Below are positions 17,825 to 26,367 of a stretch of DNA of 64,000 nt, piece by piece. This stretch comes from SHVZ01 sp041906305. GTDB taxonomy: Bacteria; Pseudomonadota; Alphaproteobacteria; SHVZ01. Each line of letters begins with the position of its first letter. Position 1 is the first letter of the stretch. The stretch covers positions 1,364,001-1,428,000 of the forward strand of contig JAYRJL010000001.1 of NCBI GenBank assembly GCA_041906305.1, in the 5' to 3' direction. The translations under genes were made by a program, and so were the position numbers. The notes under the pieces were generated by a model that saw nothing but the letters and a program-made list of their open reading frames with translations, searched no databases and had not been told where the DNA came from.

Positions 17825-19129
17825 TTAGGCAGCCTGCTCGGCCGTCACGCGCTTGGGCGGCGCCACACGCAGGAGAGTGATCTGATTGCGCTGGCGGCGC
17901 AGGACCGAGAAGCGGAAGCGATGGAAGGTGAATTGCTGCCCGACCTCAGGAATGCGGCGCGCCTCATTGAGCACCAGGCCGGCGATGGTGGACGCTTCGC
18001 CGTCCGGCAGCTCCCAGTCGAACTCGCGATTGAGGTCGCGGATCGGCACCGAGCCGTCGACTAGGTACGATCCGTCCGGCTGGGCGCGTACGCCGACGAC
18101 GACGGCCTGGTGCTCGTCGAATATGTCGCCGACGATCTCCTCGAGGATATCCTCGAGCGTGACGATGCCCATCAGCGTGCCGTACTCGTCGACGACGAGC
18201 GCGAAGTGCTCGCGGCGTTCGCGAAAGGTCCGGAGCTGCTCGAGCAGCGAGGTCGTGTCGGGGATGAACCAGGGCTTCGCCGCGATCGCCAGGATGTCGA
18301 CCTTGGTGACGTCGCCGCCAACCGCCTGAAGCGCGCGCAGCAAGGCCTTCGCGTGCAGCACGCCGACGACGTTGTCCGGCTCGTCGCGGTAGAGGGGGAG
18401 GCGCGTGTACGGGCTCGCCAGCACCTGTGCCTCGATCTCGTTCGCCGGACGGTCGACGTCGAGCATGATCACGTTCTTGCGGTGGATCATGATCTGGCCG
18501 ACCTCGACGTCGTCGAGGTCGAGGATGGAGCGGAGCATCTTGCGCTCTTCCTTGATCTCGGGCTCCGGTCCCTTGTGCAGTTCGATCGCGCCGCGGAGCT
18601 CCTGCACGCTCTCGGCCGTCCCCAGCTCCGCCTTGACCTTGACGCCGAAAAGCCGGAGCACCGCCCGGACGACGACGGCGAAGGTGCGGGTGACCGGTGT
18701 GAGCAGCGCGATCATCGGCCGGAGAGCCGGCGCCAGGACGACCGCGACCCGGTCCGGGTTGTTGAGCGCGTAGGTCTTCGGCAGGATCTCTGCGAAGACC
18801 AGTACCAGCACCGTCATGGCCGCGGTCGCGTAGGCGACGCCGACCTCGCCGAAGCTCGCGATCAGGGCGCTGGTCGCCAGCGCCGACGCCAGGATGTTGA
18901 CCAGGTTGTTGCCGACCAGGACCGTGCCGATCAGCCGCTCGGACTGGGCGCGGATCTCGTTGACGATGCGGGCACGGCGAGAACCCTGGCGGGCGAGCGC
19001 ATGGAGCCTCGGGCGCGAAGCCGCGGTCATCGCCGTTTCGGCCATCGAAAAGAAGGCGGAGACGATCAGCAGGATCGCGATCACCACGACCGTCGCCCAC
19101 AGCTCGGAGAGGCCGGAGAGGAACGGCAT
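17825..19129 (-). CDS. HlyC/CorC family membrane protein (DUF21-CBS-CorC_HlyC)
   Basis: A 434-residue protein with the standard layout: N-terminal DUF21 with four membrane helices (1-140; SAFFSMAETAMTAASRPRLH is the family start), a CBS pair (about 195-320; MIHRKNVIMLDVD, VDEYGTLMGIVTLEDILEEI), and a C-terminal CorC_HlyC domain (GSYLVDGSVPIRDLN, TIAGLVL). The family is implicated in Mg2+/Co2+ efflux. The ATG at 19129 precedes the first helix directly and lies 8 bp after aroB, so it is the third gene of the aroK-aroB transcript. Metal transport is known of the family, not shown here. Confidence 0.92.
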   Translation of the reverse strand: MPFLSGLSELWATVVVIAILLIVSAFFSMAETAMTAASRPRLHALARQGSRRARIVNEIRAQSERLIGTVLVGNNLVNILASALATSALIASFGEVGVAYATAAMTVLVLVFAEILPKTYALNNPDRVAVVLAPALRPMIALLTPVTRTFAVVVRAVLRLFGVKVKAELGTAESVQELRGAIELHKGPEPEIKEERKMLRSILDLDDVEVGQIMIHRKNVIMLDVDRPANEIEAQVLASPYTRLPLYRDEPDNVVGVLHAKALLRALQAVGGDVTKVDILAIAAKPWFIPDTTSLLEQLRTFRERREHFALVVDEYGTLMGIVTLEDILEEIVGDIFDEHQAVVVGVRAQPDGSYLVDGSVPIRDLNREFDWELPDGEASTIAGLVLNEARRIPEVGQQFTFHRFRFSVLRRQRNQITLLRVAPPKRVTAEQAA

Positions 19130-19137
19130 GGCGGATT

Positions 19138-20259
19138 TTAGGCGGCGAGCGCGGCGGCGAGCACCGCCTTCACGTCGTCGCCGACCACGTCGCGGCTGAT
19201 GAACGCCTTGCCGATGCCGCGGACAAGGATGAACGTCAGCTTGCCATCGACCACCTTCTTGTCGCGCCCCATGTGATCCAGGAGGCGCTCGGGCGGCCAG
19301 GTGCGGCCGGCGAGTCCGGCGGGCAATCCGATCTGCGTCAGGTGACGGCGGACGCGCGCTGCGTCCTCGGGCGGGCAGAGACCGAGGCGCGCCGACAGAT
19401 CGAAGGCGAGACGCATGCCGATCGCGACCGCCTCGCCATGGAGCATCTCGGAGCCGTAGCCGAGCTCGGCCTCGAATGAATGGCCGAAGGTGTGGCCGAG
19501 GTTGAGCAGCGCGCGGTCGCCCGTCTCGCGCTCGTCGGCCGCGACGATGCGCGCCTTCATCCGGCACGAATGCGCGACCGCGTGGCGCCGCTCGGGTCCG
19601 TCGCGGCTGATCACGGCGGACGCGTGCGTTTCCAGCCACTCGAAGAAGTCGCGATCGCCGAGCAGTCCGTACTTCACGACCTCGGCGTATCCCGCGAGCA
19701 GCTCGCGCCGAGGCAGCGTGTCGAGCACCGAGGTGTCGGCCAGCACAAGCTTCGGCTGGTGGAAGGCGCCGATCAGGTTCTTGCCGTGGCGCGTATTGAT
19801 GCCGGTCTTGCCGCCGACCGAGCTGTCGACCTGGGAGAGGAGCGTGGTCGGGACCTGCACGAAATCGATGCCGCGCAGCACCAGCGCCGCGGCGACGCCG
19901 GTCAGATCCCCGATGACGCCGCCGCCGAGTGCCACCAGCATCGTGCGGCGCTCGATCCGGCGGTCGAGCAGCCCGTCGGCGAGTTCCTGCAGGTGGGCGA
20001 AATCCTTGGTGCCCTCGCCCGGCGGCATCACGATGGCGTCGCGGGCGATCTCGGCGCGGCCGAGCGCGGCGTTGAGGCGCTCGAGATGAAGCTTCGCGAC
20101 GGTCGCGTCGGTGACGACGACGACGCGACGCTGCGCCAGGACCGGGCGCATGAGCGCGCCGGCCTGATCAAGCAGACCGGGGCCGACCATGATCTTGTAG
20201 CTGCGGTCGCCGAGCGCGACGTCGACCTGCTCGGTCGTACTGTGGCTGTCGCCGTTCAT
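19138..20259 (-). CDS. aroB: 3-dehydroquinate synthase
   Basis: A 373-residue enzyme of the shikimate pathway, converting DAHP to 3-dehydroquinate with NAD and a divalent metal. The NAD-binding and active-site run LGGGVIGDLTGVAAALVLRG (about 110-130) and VPTTLLSQVDSSVGGKTGIN (about 135-154) are canonical, and metal ligands are in LLNLGHTFGHSFE (about 247-259). N-terminal Rossmann half (SYKIMVGPGLL) is normal. Length is typical. It overlaps aroK by ATGA (20256-20259), giving tight coupling of two shikimate steps. The CorC-like gene follows after 8 bp. Confidence 0.97.
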   Translation of the reverse strand: MNGDSHSTTEQVDVALGDRSYKIMVGPGLLDQAGALMRPVLAQRRVVVVTDATVAKLHLERLNAALGRAEIARDAIVMPPGEGTKDFAHLQELADGLLDRRIERRTMLVALGGGVIGDLTGVAAALVLRGIDFVQVPTTLLSQVDSSVGGKTGINTRHGKNLIGAFHQPKLVLADTSVLDTLPRRELLAGYAEVVKYGLLGDRDFFEWLETHASAVISRDGPERRHAVAHSCRMKARIVAADERETGDRALLNLGHTFGHSFEAELGYGSEMLHGEAVAIGMRLAFDLSARLGLCPPEDAARVRRHLTQIGLPAGLAGRTWPPERLLDHMGRDKKVVDGKLTFILVRGIGKAFISRDVVGDDVKAVLAAALAA

Positions 20260-20873
20260 GGCGCGGACACCGGCTCCGCAGCCGCCGCCAATCCCTGCAG
20301 GGCGGCGATCACCGCATCGACCGTGACGTCGGGCGGCGCGTCCTTGGTGTCGACGGTCGCGTCGGCTTCGGCATAGATCGGATATCGCTGTGCCATGAGG
20401 CCGGCAAGGATCTCGCGCGGATCGCCTCGCTTCAGAAGCGGCCGGTTGGCGCGGCGGGCGACGCGATGGAGCAGGAGGTCCAGGTCGGCGCGGAGCCAGA
20501 CAGAATGGCCGCGTGCCTTCACGGTGGCACGGGTCTCTGCGTCCATGAAGGCGCCGCCGCCGGTGGCGATGACCTGGACCGGCTCGTCGAGGAGGCGGCC
20601 GATCACGCGGCGCTCGCAGTCACGGAAGGCTCTTTCGCCATACATTTCGAAAATCGTCTCGATGGTGCAACCGGCGGCGGTTTCGATCTCGTGGTCGGAA
20701 TCGACGAAGGCGAGGCCCAGGCGCTGCGCCAGGCGGCGGCCGATCGACGTCTTCCCGGCTCCCATCAGGCCGACCAGGACCACAGGGCGGCTCGGCCGGA
20801 AGCCGGCGCCCGCGGAGGTCAGTGGGTCGCGCACCACCGGTGCCGCAGAGTCGCCATGATTAAAATGTAACAT
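20256..20873 (-). CDS. aroK: Shikimate kinase
   Basis: A 205-residue kinase phosphorylating shikimate at O3. Walker A is GLMGAGKTSIGRRLA (about 34-48), the shikimate site residues are in DSDHEIE (about 57-63), FRDCERRV and ATGGGAF (about 100), and the LID arginine lies in RANRPLL. I chose ATG 20873 (MLHFNHGDSAAPVV) because the family domain starts about 28 residues later, and longer frames read across the divergent gene. A candidate promoter ends about 20 bp upstream. First gene of aroK-aroB-CorC-like. Confidence 0.95.
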   Translation of the reverse strand: MLHFNHGDSAAPVVRDPLTSAGAGFRPSRPVVLVGLMGAGKTSIGRRLAQRLGLAFVDSDHEIETAAGCTIETIFEMYGERAFRDCERRVIGRLLDEPVQVIATGGGAFMDAETRATVKARGHSVWLRADLDLLLHRVARRANRPLLKRGDPREILAGLMAQRYPIYAEADATVDTKDAPPDVTVDAVIAALQGLAAAAEPVSAP

Positions 20874-20900
20874 GCCTGTCTCGGCCTGTCGTCCGGGCGA

Positions 20901-20929
20901 GGTATAGGCTATCAAGGAAGCGGTGACCA
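20901..20929 (-). promoter_or_regulatory. Candidate sigma-70 promoter of aroK operon
   Basis: On the minus strand TGGTCA (20929-20924), a 17-bp spacer and TATACC (20906-20901): 4 of 6 matches in each box at ideal spacing. The predicted start site is about 20 bp before the aroK ATG. Read by eye, no other support. Confidence 0.35.
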
Positions 20930-20973
20930 GCCGCGGCCGCGGCTGGCGAGGGATCGGGGGGCAGACCACTCGG

Positions 20974-21135
20974 ATGGCGGAAGGCAAAGCGGTGAAGTCG
21001 CATATCGGTCTCGTCGTCGGCCTCTGCGTCCTGATCGCGCTGGCCGGCGTTCTGGTTTTCCTCGCAACTTGGAACATCCCGGCACCGTCGACGACGGTCG
21101 AACGGGTGATCCCGAATGACAAGTTCGGCCGCTAG
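20974..21135 (+). CDS. Small single-span membrane protein, 53 aa
   Basis: A 53-residue protein with one membrane helix (IGLVVGLCVLIALAGVLVFLA, listed here as about residues 11-31) followed by a conserved-looking tail with PAPSTTVERVIPNDKF. Tails of the form P-A-P...V-E-K/R-V-I-P-N/D recur in short alphaproteobacterial proteins encoded near xerD, from memory, which supports a real gene. ATG 20974 is preferred to an upstream frame start. It overlaps the following exported-protein gene by 20 bp, so the two are likely translated together. It is divergent from aroK. Function unknown. Confidence 0.7.
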   Translation: MAEGKAVKSHIGLVVGLCVLIALAGVLVFLATWNIPAPSTTVERVIPNDKFGR

Positions 21136-22906
21136 GCTCGTCCTCGCCGCAGGGCTCCTGACGAGCCTCGTGTCGGCGCCGGCCTTCGCTCAGGGCTCGG
21201 GTCCGATCCGTTTGGTTCCCGTGCGGCCTGCGCCGACGGCTAACGAGGCCAAGCCGAGCGAGGAGCCGAAGCCGGCCGAGTCGGAGGAGGCCGCGCCGGC
21301 CCAGACCACCGCACCGGCGTCGCCCGGTATCCAGGTCGACACGCTGCAGGCGATCGATGCCGACGCGATGGGCGTGCTGAGCGCCGCGGAAGGCGCGCTG
21401 CCGACGACGCTGTGGCAGGGGACGCCGAGGCCACTCGCCGAGCGCCTGATCGGATTGCTGCCGGCTTTGCCGGAATCGCGGGTGGCGCGTGACCTGGTGC
21501 GGCGCCTGCTGCTGTCGCCGGCACTGCTGCCGGAAGGTCCCGCGGCCGAGCCGAAGCTGCTTGTCCTTCGAGCCGAGAAGCTGGCGGCGATGGGCGAGGT
21601 CGCGGCGCTCGACCGGCTGCTCAAGGGCGCACCGCCCAGGTTGACCGACCCGACCCTGATGCGCCTCAGGCTCGATACCGCGTATCTCCTGTTCGATTCC
21701 AATGGCGCCTGCGCCGAGGTCCGCCGCGCGCTCGGCGTCAGCCAGACGGAAAGCGCGCAGCGCGGCCAGGCATTCTGCCTCGCGCTCGCCGGCGACGGCG
21801 GCAAGGCGGAGCTGTCGCTGCGCCTTCTGTCCGAGCAGGGGTTCAAGCCCGATCCGACCTACGACACGCTGATGGAGGCGCTGATCGGCGGCACCAAGCC
21901 GAAGCTTCCCGGCGCAAAAGATCTGCGGCCGATCGATCTCGCGCTGCTGCGCGCGGCGAAGCAGCCGGCGCCGGCGGACGCGACGACCGTGCGGGTGCCG
22001 GCCATCTGGTGGCCGCTCGCCGACTCGCCCTCGACCGAGTCCGGCATGCGGCTTGCCCTTTCCGAGCGCCTCGAGGCGTCGGGCGTCTGGACGGTCGCGC
22101 AGCGGACCAAGGTCATCCAGGAAACAGATCTGCCGGCCGAGCTTCTGGACAATCCGTTGACGCGCGCCGAGGCCGACTCGAGCGCACGAGGGCGGGCCAT
22201 TCTCAGGCGCGCCCTCGATCGCCAGCAGACCTCGCTCGCGCGCGCGCAGGTGATCGACAAGGCCCTGGCGCTCGGCGCCAAGAACAACGTCTACGCTGCC
22301 GAAGCCAGGCTCTACGCCCAGGCGATCGAGGCGATCCCGCCGTCGGTCGATCTCAACTGGTTCGCGCCGGCGGCGACCAGGGCGCTGGTGGTCGTCGGGC
22401 GTATCGAGGCGGCGCGCGCCTGGATGCAGATGATCGAGGCGCCGCGCGACGATGCCGGGCGCGCCGCCGCCGATCGCCTCTGGGCGTTGGCGCGCCTTGC
22501 AGGCGGCGATGCGCTGGAGCCCTGGCGCGAGGGAAGGCTGGAGGCCTGGATCAACCGCGCCAAGGCGCAGCCGGAAGAGGCGACGCGGGTCGCGCGCCTG
22601 CTGGCGCTGATGGAGGCGACGGGCGAGCCGATCGACGGCCGGCTCTGGCGCGATCTCGTCGCCGACGGCGATCGCCGGCCGGTGGCGATGCCTTCGCCGG
22701 CCCTCCTGCCGTCGCTGGCCGAGGCCGCCTCCAAGGGGCGTATCGGCGAAGGGATTGCCTTCGCGGCGCTGGCCCTCGGCGAAACGCGCCTGGCAGACCT
22801 GCCGCCGCCGGTGCTGGCGCCGGTCGTGGCAGGGCTGGCCCAGCTCGGCATGACCGCCGACGCCCGCGCGCTCGCGGTCGAGGCGGCGGTCGCTTCCGGG
22901 TTGTGA
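21116..22906 (+). CDS. Exported helical-repeat protein, unknown function
   Basis: A 596-residue protein with a signal peptide (MTSSAARLVLAAGLLTSLVSAPAFA) and then a Pro/Glu/Ala-rich linker up to about residue 65. The remainder is almost entirely alpha-helical with Ala/Leu periodicity (LLVLRAEKLAAMGEVAALDR, ALAGDGGKAELSLRLLSEQG), suggesting TPR- or HEAT-like solenoid repeats in the periplasm. No catalytic motif seen. It overlaps the small membrane protein by 20 bp and xerD by GTGA (22903-22906), so the three form a unit. The gene order hypothetical-xerD is common in alphaproteobacteria, but I know no function. Confidence 0.78.
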   Translation: MTSSAARLVLAAGLLTSLVSAPAFAQGSGPIRLVPVRPAPTANEAKPSEEPKPAESEEAAPAQTTAPASPGIQVDTLQAIDADAMGVLSAAEGALPTTLWQGTPRPLAERLIGLLPALPESRVARDLVRRLLLSPALLPEGPAAEPKLLVLRAEKLAAMGEVAALDRLLKGAPPRLTDPTLMRLRLDTAYLLFDSNGACAEVRRALGVSQTESAQRGQAFCLALAGDGGKAELSLRLLSEQGFKPDPTYDTLMEALIGGTKPKLPGAKDLRPIDLALLRAAKQPAPADATTVRVPAIWWPLADSPSTESGMRLALSERLEASGVWTVAQRTKVIQETDLPAELLDNPLTRAEADSSARGRAILRRALDRQQTSLARAQVIDKALALGAKNNVYAAEARLYAQAIEAIPPSVDLNWFAPAATRALVVVGRIEAARAWMQMIEAPRDDAGRAAADRLWALARLAGGDALEPWREGRLEAWINRAKAQPEEATRVARLLALMEATGEPIDGRLWRDLVADGDRRPVAMPSPALLPSLAEAASKGRIGEGIAFAALALGETRLADLPPPVLAPVVAGLAQLGMTADARALAVEAAVASGL

Positions 22907-23811
22907 GCCGCGACCGCCACATCGGCTCGTTCCTCGAGATGATGGCAGCCGAGCGCGGGGCCGCGACCAACACGCTCGCAGCATACCGTCGTGATCTCGA
23001 GGACTTCGCCGCGCACGCGCGTAAACGCGGGAAGAGCGCGTCGTCGGCCTCCACCGACGACCTGCGCGCCTACCTGGCGGGGCTGGATGGCGCCGGTATG
23101 TCGGCGCGCACCCAGGCACGCCGCCTCTCGGCGCTGCGCCAGTTCCACCGCTTCCTCCTGGACGAAGGCGTGCGCGCCGACGATCCAACGAGCATCCTCG
23201 ATTCCCCGAAGCTGGGCCGGCCGTTGCCGAAGGTGCTCAGCGAGGCGGAAGTGAAGCAGCTGCTCGACGCAGCGGGCGCGCGCGGCGGTTTCGAGGGCCG
23301 TAGACTGGTGGCGCTGCTGGAGCTGATCTACGGGACCGGGCTTCGCGTGTCCGAGCTGGTCGGGCTGCCGGTCACGGCCCTCAAGCGCGACGCGCCGGTG
23401 CTGCTGGTTCGCGGCAAGGGAGACAAGGAACGGCTGGTGCCCTTGACCAGGGCCTCGGTCGAAGCGGTTGCGGCCTATCGTGCCGAGCGCGACGCCCAGC
23501 CGAAGCTCAAGGCGTCGCCCTGGCTCTTTCCGTCTAGGGGCGATTCAGGCCACCTGACCCGGCAGCGCTTCGCCCAGTCGCTGAAGGAGCTGGCTGCGGA
23601 AGTCGGGATCGATCCCCGAAGGCTCTCGCCGCATGTGCTCCGGCACGCCTTCGCCACCCATCTGATCGACCATGGGGCCGACCTTCGAAGCGTCCAGCAG
23701 ATGCTGGGACACGCCGATATCGCGACGACCCAGATCTATACCCACGTCGCCCAGGACCGGCTCGGCCGCCTGGTCTCGGAGCGGCACCCGCTCGCCCGTC
23801 GGCGGCGTTAA
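22903..23811 (+). CDS. xerD: Site-specific tyrosine recombinase XerD
   Basis: A 302-residue tyrosine recombinase. The N-terminal SAM-like core-binding domain (FLEMMAAERGAATNTLAAYR) precedes the catalytic domain with all active-site residues: R148 (GTGLRVSEL), K172 (GKGDKER), H244 and R247 (LSPHVLRHAFATH), H270 (MLGHADI), Y279 (TTQIYTHV). The GTG start overlaps the previous stop. With XerC it resolves chromosome dimers at dif. Housekeeping position before accA, no adjacent att-like repeats, and Xer-like length argue against a phage integrase. XerC versus XerD assignment rests on synteny and similarity by eye. Confidence 0.93.
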   Translation: MSRDRHIGSFLEMMAAERGAATNTLAAYRRDLEDFAAHARKRGKSASSASTDDLRAYLAGLDGAGMSARTQARRLSALRQFHRFLLDEGVRADDPTSILDSPKLGRPLPKVLSEAEVKQLLDAAGARGGFEGRRLVALLELIYGTGLRVSELVGLPVTALKRDAPVLLVRGKGDKERLVPLTRASVEAVAAYRAERDAQPKLKASPWLFPSRGDSGHLTRQRFAQSLKELAAEVGIDPRRLSPHVLRHAFATHLIDHGADLRSVQQMLGHADIATTQIYTHVAQDRLGRLVSERHPLARRRR

Positions 23812-23840
23812 TTGACTTTGCCGGCCTAAGCCCTTATCCG
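23812..23840 (+). promoter_or_regulatory. Candidate sigma-70 promoter of accA
   Basis: TTGACT (23812-23817), 17-bp spacer, TATCCG (23835-23840), just after the xerD stop and about 25 bp before accA. The -35 box matches 5 of 6, the -10 box 3 of 6. Confidence 0.42.
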
Positions 23841-23863
23841 GGCCGGGCCCCAGGGATCCACGG

Positions 23864-24820
23864 ATGAAGCAGCCCCTCGAATTCGAGAAGCCGATCGCCG
23901 AGCTTGAAGGCAAGATCGAGGAGCTTCGCCACCTGAGCGACGGCGGCGGCGTGAACATCGCCGAGGAGGTCGCGAAGCTCCAGGCGAAGATCGAGCGCCA
24001 GCTCCGCCAGACCTACCAGAAGCTGACGCCCTGGCAGAAGGTCCAGGTGGCGCGCCATCCCGACCGCCCGCACGCGTCCGACGCGATCAAGCACCTGGTC
24101 GAGGACTTCACGCCGCTCGCCGGCGACCGCGCCTTCGCCGAGGACAAGGCGATGATGGGCGGCATCGGCCGCTTCCGCGGATTCTCGGCGGTCGTGCTCG
24201 GCACCGAGAAGGGGGCCACCACCGAGGCGCGCGTCCGCCACAACTTCGGCATGGCCAAGCCCGAGGGCTACCGCAAGGCGCAGCGCCTGATGGAAATGGC
24301 GGATCGCTTCGGGCTTCCGGTTATCACCTTCGTCGACACGGCCGGCGCCTATCCGGGCATCGACGCCGAAGCCCGCGGCCAGGCCGAGGCGATCGCGCGC
24401 TCGATCGAAACCTGTCTTCGTCTCAAGGTGCCGCTGATCGCCTGCGTGATCGGCGAAGGGGGATCGGGCGGTGCGATCGCGATCGCGTCGGGCAATCACG
24501 TGATCATGTTGGAGCACGCGGTCTATTCGGTGATCTCGCCGGAAGGTTGCGCCTCGATCCTCTGGCGCTCGGCCGAGCAGGCACAGGACGCGGCCGAGGC
24601 GATGCGGCTGACCGCGCAGGACCTGCTGAAGCTCGGCGTCATCGACGAGGTGGTGCCGGAGCCGCTGGGAGGCGCCCATCGCCAGCCGGGAGAGGCGCTC
24701 GATGCCTTGGGTGACCGTATCGAGGCGGCCCTGAGGAAGCTCACGCCGCTCGACGGCGGCAGCCTGCGTGCGCGCCGGCGCGACAAGTTCCTGGAGATGG
24801 GACGCCAGGGTCTCGCCTGA
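23864..24820 (+). CDS. accA: Acetyl-CoA carboxylase carboxyltransferase subunit alpha
   Basis: A 318-residue alpha subunit of the acetyl-CoA carboxylase carboxyltransferase, which with AccD moves the carboxyl group from biotin to acetyl-CoA to give malonyl-CoA. It has the typical start FEKPIAELEGKIEELRHLS, the WQKVQVARHPDRP motif, the crotonase-fold core GLPVITFVDTAGAYPG and the oxyanion glycine region GEGGSGGAIAIA (about 203-214), plus YSVISPEGCASILW. Length matches the family. It starts 52 bp after xerD with its own candidate promoter and is convergent with the PLP-enzyme gene. Confidence 0.97.
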   Translation: MKQPLEFEKPIAELEGKIEELRHLSDGGGVNIAEEVAKLQAKIERQLRQTYQKLTPWQKVQVARHPDRPHASDAIKHLVEDFTPLAGDRAFAEDKAMMGGIGRFRGFSAVVLGTEKGATTEARVRHNFGMAKPEGYRKAQRLMEMADRFGLPVITFVDTAGAYPGIDAEARGQAEAIARSIETCLRLKVPLIACVIGEGGSGGAIAIASGNHVIMLEHAVYSVISPEGCASILWRSAEQAQDAAEAMRLTAQDLLKLGVIDEVVPEPLGGAHRQPGEALDALGDRIEAALRKLTPLDGGSLRARRRDKFLEMGRQGLA

Positions 24821-24844
24821 GGCCCCGGCGTCGTCCTCGCGTTC

Positions 24845-26143
24845 CTAGAAGAACGTCCTTAGGCTCTCGATCACCTTGTACTTGTCGTCGACGACGTGGA
24901 TCACCTGCCACTTGTCGAAGGTCGTGCACGGATGATTGATGCCGAAGCCGATCAAATCGCCGACCTTGAGCGGCGAGTTCGCCGGCACGTCGAGGTAGCC
25001 GTGCTGGTCGTTCATGTTGACGCAGACATGGCCCTCCGGCATCGCCGCCGGCTTCGAATGCTTGCCTGGGCGGAACCACTTGATCGGCGTCGGCCAGCCG
25101 GAGTCGGCGCCGGCATCGCGTCGACCCATGGTGACCAGCACGCGCGTCGGCTCGGGGCGAGACTGGACGTAGGCCCAGACCTCGAGCGCCGGCTGCAGGC
25201 CCTTGCCGAGGTCGCGCGCGACCTTCGAGCGCTTGAGCACGTCCTCGAACGCCTTGGCGTAGCCGGCCTCGTCATGGGTCAGGTAGCAGCCCGAGCGGAT
25301 GACGATGCGGACCTTGCGGTCGAGCTTCGCCTTGCGAAAGCGTTCCACGACGCGATCGTAGAAGGAGGAGCCGCCGGCGGAGAGCAGCACCTCGCCCTTG
25401 GCGTAGAGGCCGGCCTTGCCGACCTCGACCGCGATGTCGGCGAGGAAGCCCAGGAACTCGTCGACCTTCTTCTGCGTCTCCTTCGGAGTCTTCTCGCGGA
25501 TCAGGCCCTCGAAGCCTTCGATGCCGCGAAGCGCGAGATGCGGCGAGGCCGCCGCGATCGCATTGGCGACCTTCATCGCGGTCTTGAAGTCGCGTACGCC
25601 GGTACGCCCGCCCGCGATGCCGCCTTCCAGCAGCACCTGGACCGGACGCCCGACCTTTTCCTTCTTCGCCGCATCGGCCAGCAGCTTCACGCCCTCGACC
25701 GAGTCGACCAGGCAGTAGAAGTCGAAGCTCTTGTCGCTGCGGATCTCGTTCATCACGTAGCGGATGGCCTGCTTGCCCACGAGCTGGTTGGCCATGATCA
25801 CGCGCTTGACGCCGTGGTCGCGGGCGACCTGGAGCTGGTGGGTGTTGGCGACCGTGATGCCCCAGGCGCCGTCGTCGAGCTGGCGCTTGAACAGCTGCGG
25901 GCTCATCGTGGTCTTGCCATGGGGGGCGAGATAGGCGCCGGTCGCTTCCAGGAAGCGCCGCATCCAGGCGCTGTTCTGGGTGAGCGCCGAGTCGAGCAGC
26001 ACGGCCGCCGGCAGCGGCACGTCCTCCTTCAGGATGTTCCAGCGCTTGTCGCCGGTGCGGCCGAGCCGGGTCGGCTTCATGTTGCCCGGCACGCCTTTCA
26101 TCTGGTGGTCGAGCGACCAGCCGTTGAGGTCCTTGAGATTCAT
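24845..26143 (-). CDS. D-serine dehydratase-like / alanine racemase-fold PLP enzyme
   Basis: A 432-residue enzyme with an N-terminal alanine-racemase-like TIM barrel and a C-terminal D-serine-dehydratase-like domain. The PLP lysine lies in LAPHGKTTMSP (about 76). The C-terminal His and Cys thought to bind zinc in eukaryotic-type D-serine dehydratases are visible in NDQHGYLDVP and NHPCTTFDKWQ (about 375-410). Family members act on D-serine, D-threonine or D-threo-3-hydroxyaspartate. It stands alone, convergent with accA and divergent from the ECF sigma gene. The exact D-amino acid is not predictable from motifs. Confidence 0.82.
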   Translation of the reverse strand: MNLKDLNGWSLDHQMKGVPGNMKPTRLGRTGDKRWNILKEDVPLPAAVLLDSALTQNSAWMRRFLEATGAYLAPHGKTTMSPQLFKRQLDDGAWGITVANTHQLQVARDHGVKRVIMANQLVGKQAIRYVMNEIRSDKSFDFYCLVDSVEGVKLLADAAKKEKVGRPVQVLLEGGIAGGRTGVRDFKTAMKVANAIAAASPHLALRGIEGFEGLIREKTPKETQKKVDEFLGFLADIAVEVGKAGLYAKGEVLLSAGGSSFYDRVVERFRKAKLDRKVRIVIRSGCYLTHDEAGYAKAFEDVLKRSKVARDLGKGLQPALEVWAYVQSRPEPTRVLVTMGRRDAGADSGWPTPIKWFRPGKHSKPAAMPEGHVCVNMNDQHGYLDVPANSPLKVGDLIGFGINHPCTTFDKWQVIHVVDDKYKVIESLRTFF

Positions 26144-26231
26144 ATGGACGACTCCCCTAAACCCGACTTTCTAGTTGGAAACTTCCGGCAGCATATACAC
26201 GGGCGCCCGGGCGCAGCCGCGAAAAAAATCC

Positions 26232-26265
26232 ATTCCGCCTGGAATAGGCGGGGGCCGGTCTCGTT
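26232..26265 (+). promoter_or_regulatory. Candidate ECF-type promoter for the sigma/anti-sigma operon
   Basis: GGAAT (26241-26245), 16-bp spacer, CGTT (26262-26265) resembles the GGAAC-N16/17-CGTT promoters used by alphaproteobacterial EcfG-type and related ECF sigma factors. The -35 is also the right arm of a perfect ATTCC-GCCT-GGAAT palindrome (26232-26245). It lies about 100 bp upstream of the sigma start, so autoregulation is plausible. Confidence 0.45.
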
Positions 26266-26367
26266 GACGGGTGTGAGGGGGCGGTTCGCTGCCCCGTCGC
26301 GTGCATCGAGGCGGGGGCGCCGGATGTCGGTCGAGTGGGGAACCGCGGACGGGCGGATGGCATCGGC

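Noticed and set aside
22903..23811. Integrase of a mobile element
   Set aside because: Length, motifs and coupling to housekeeping neighbours fit XerD; no att repeats, tRNA target or cargo genes nearby.
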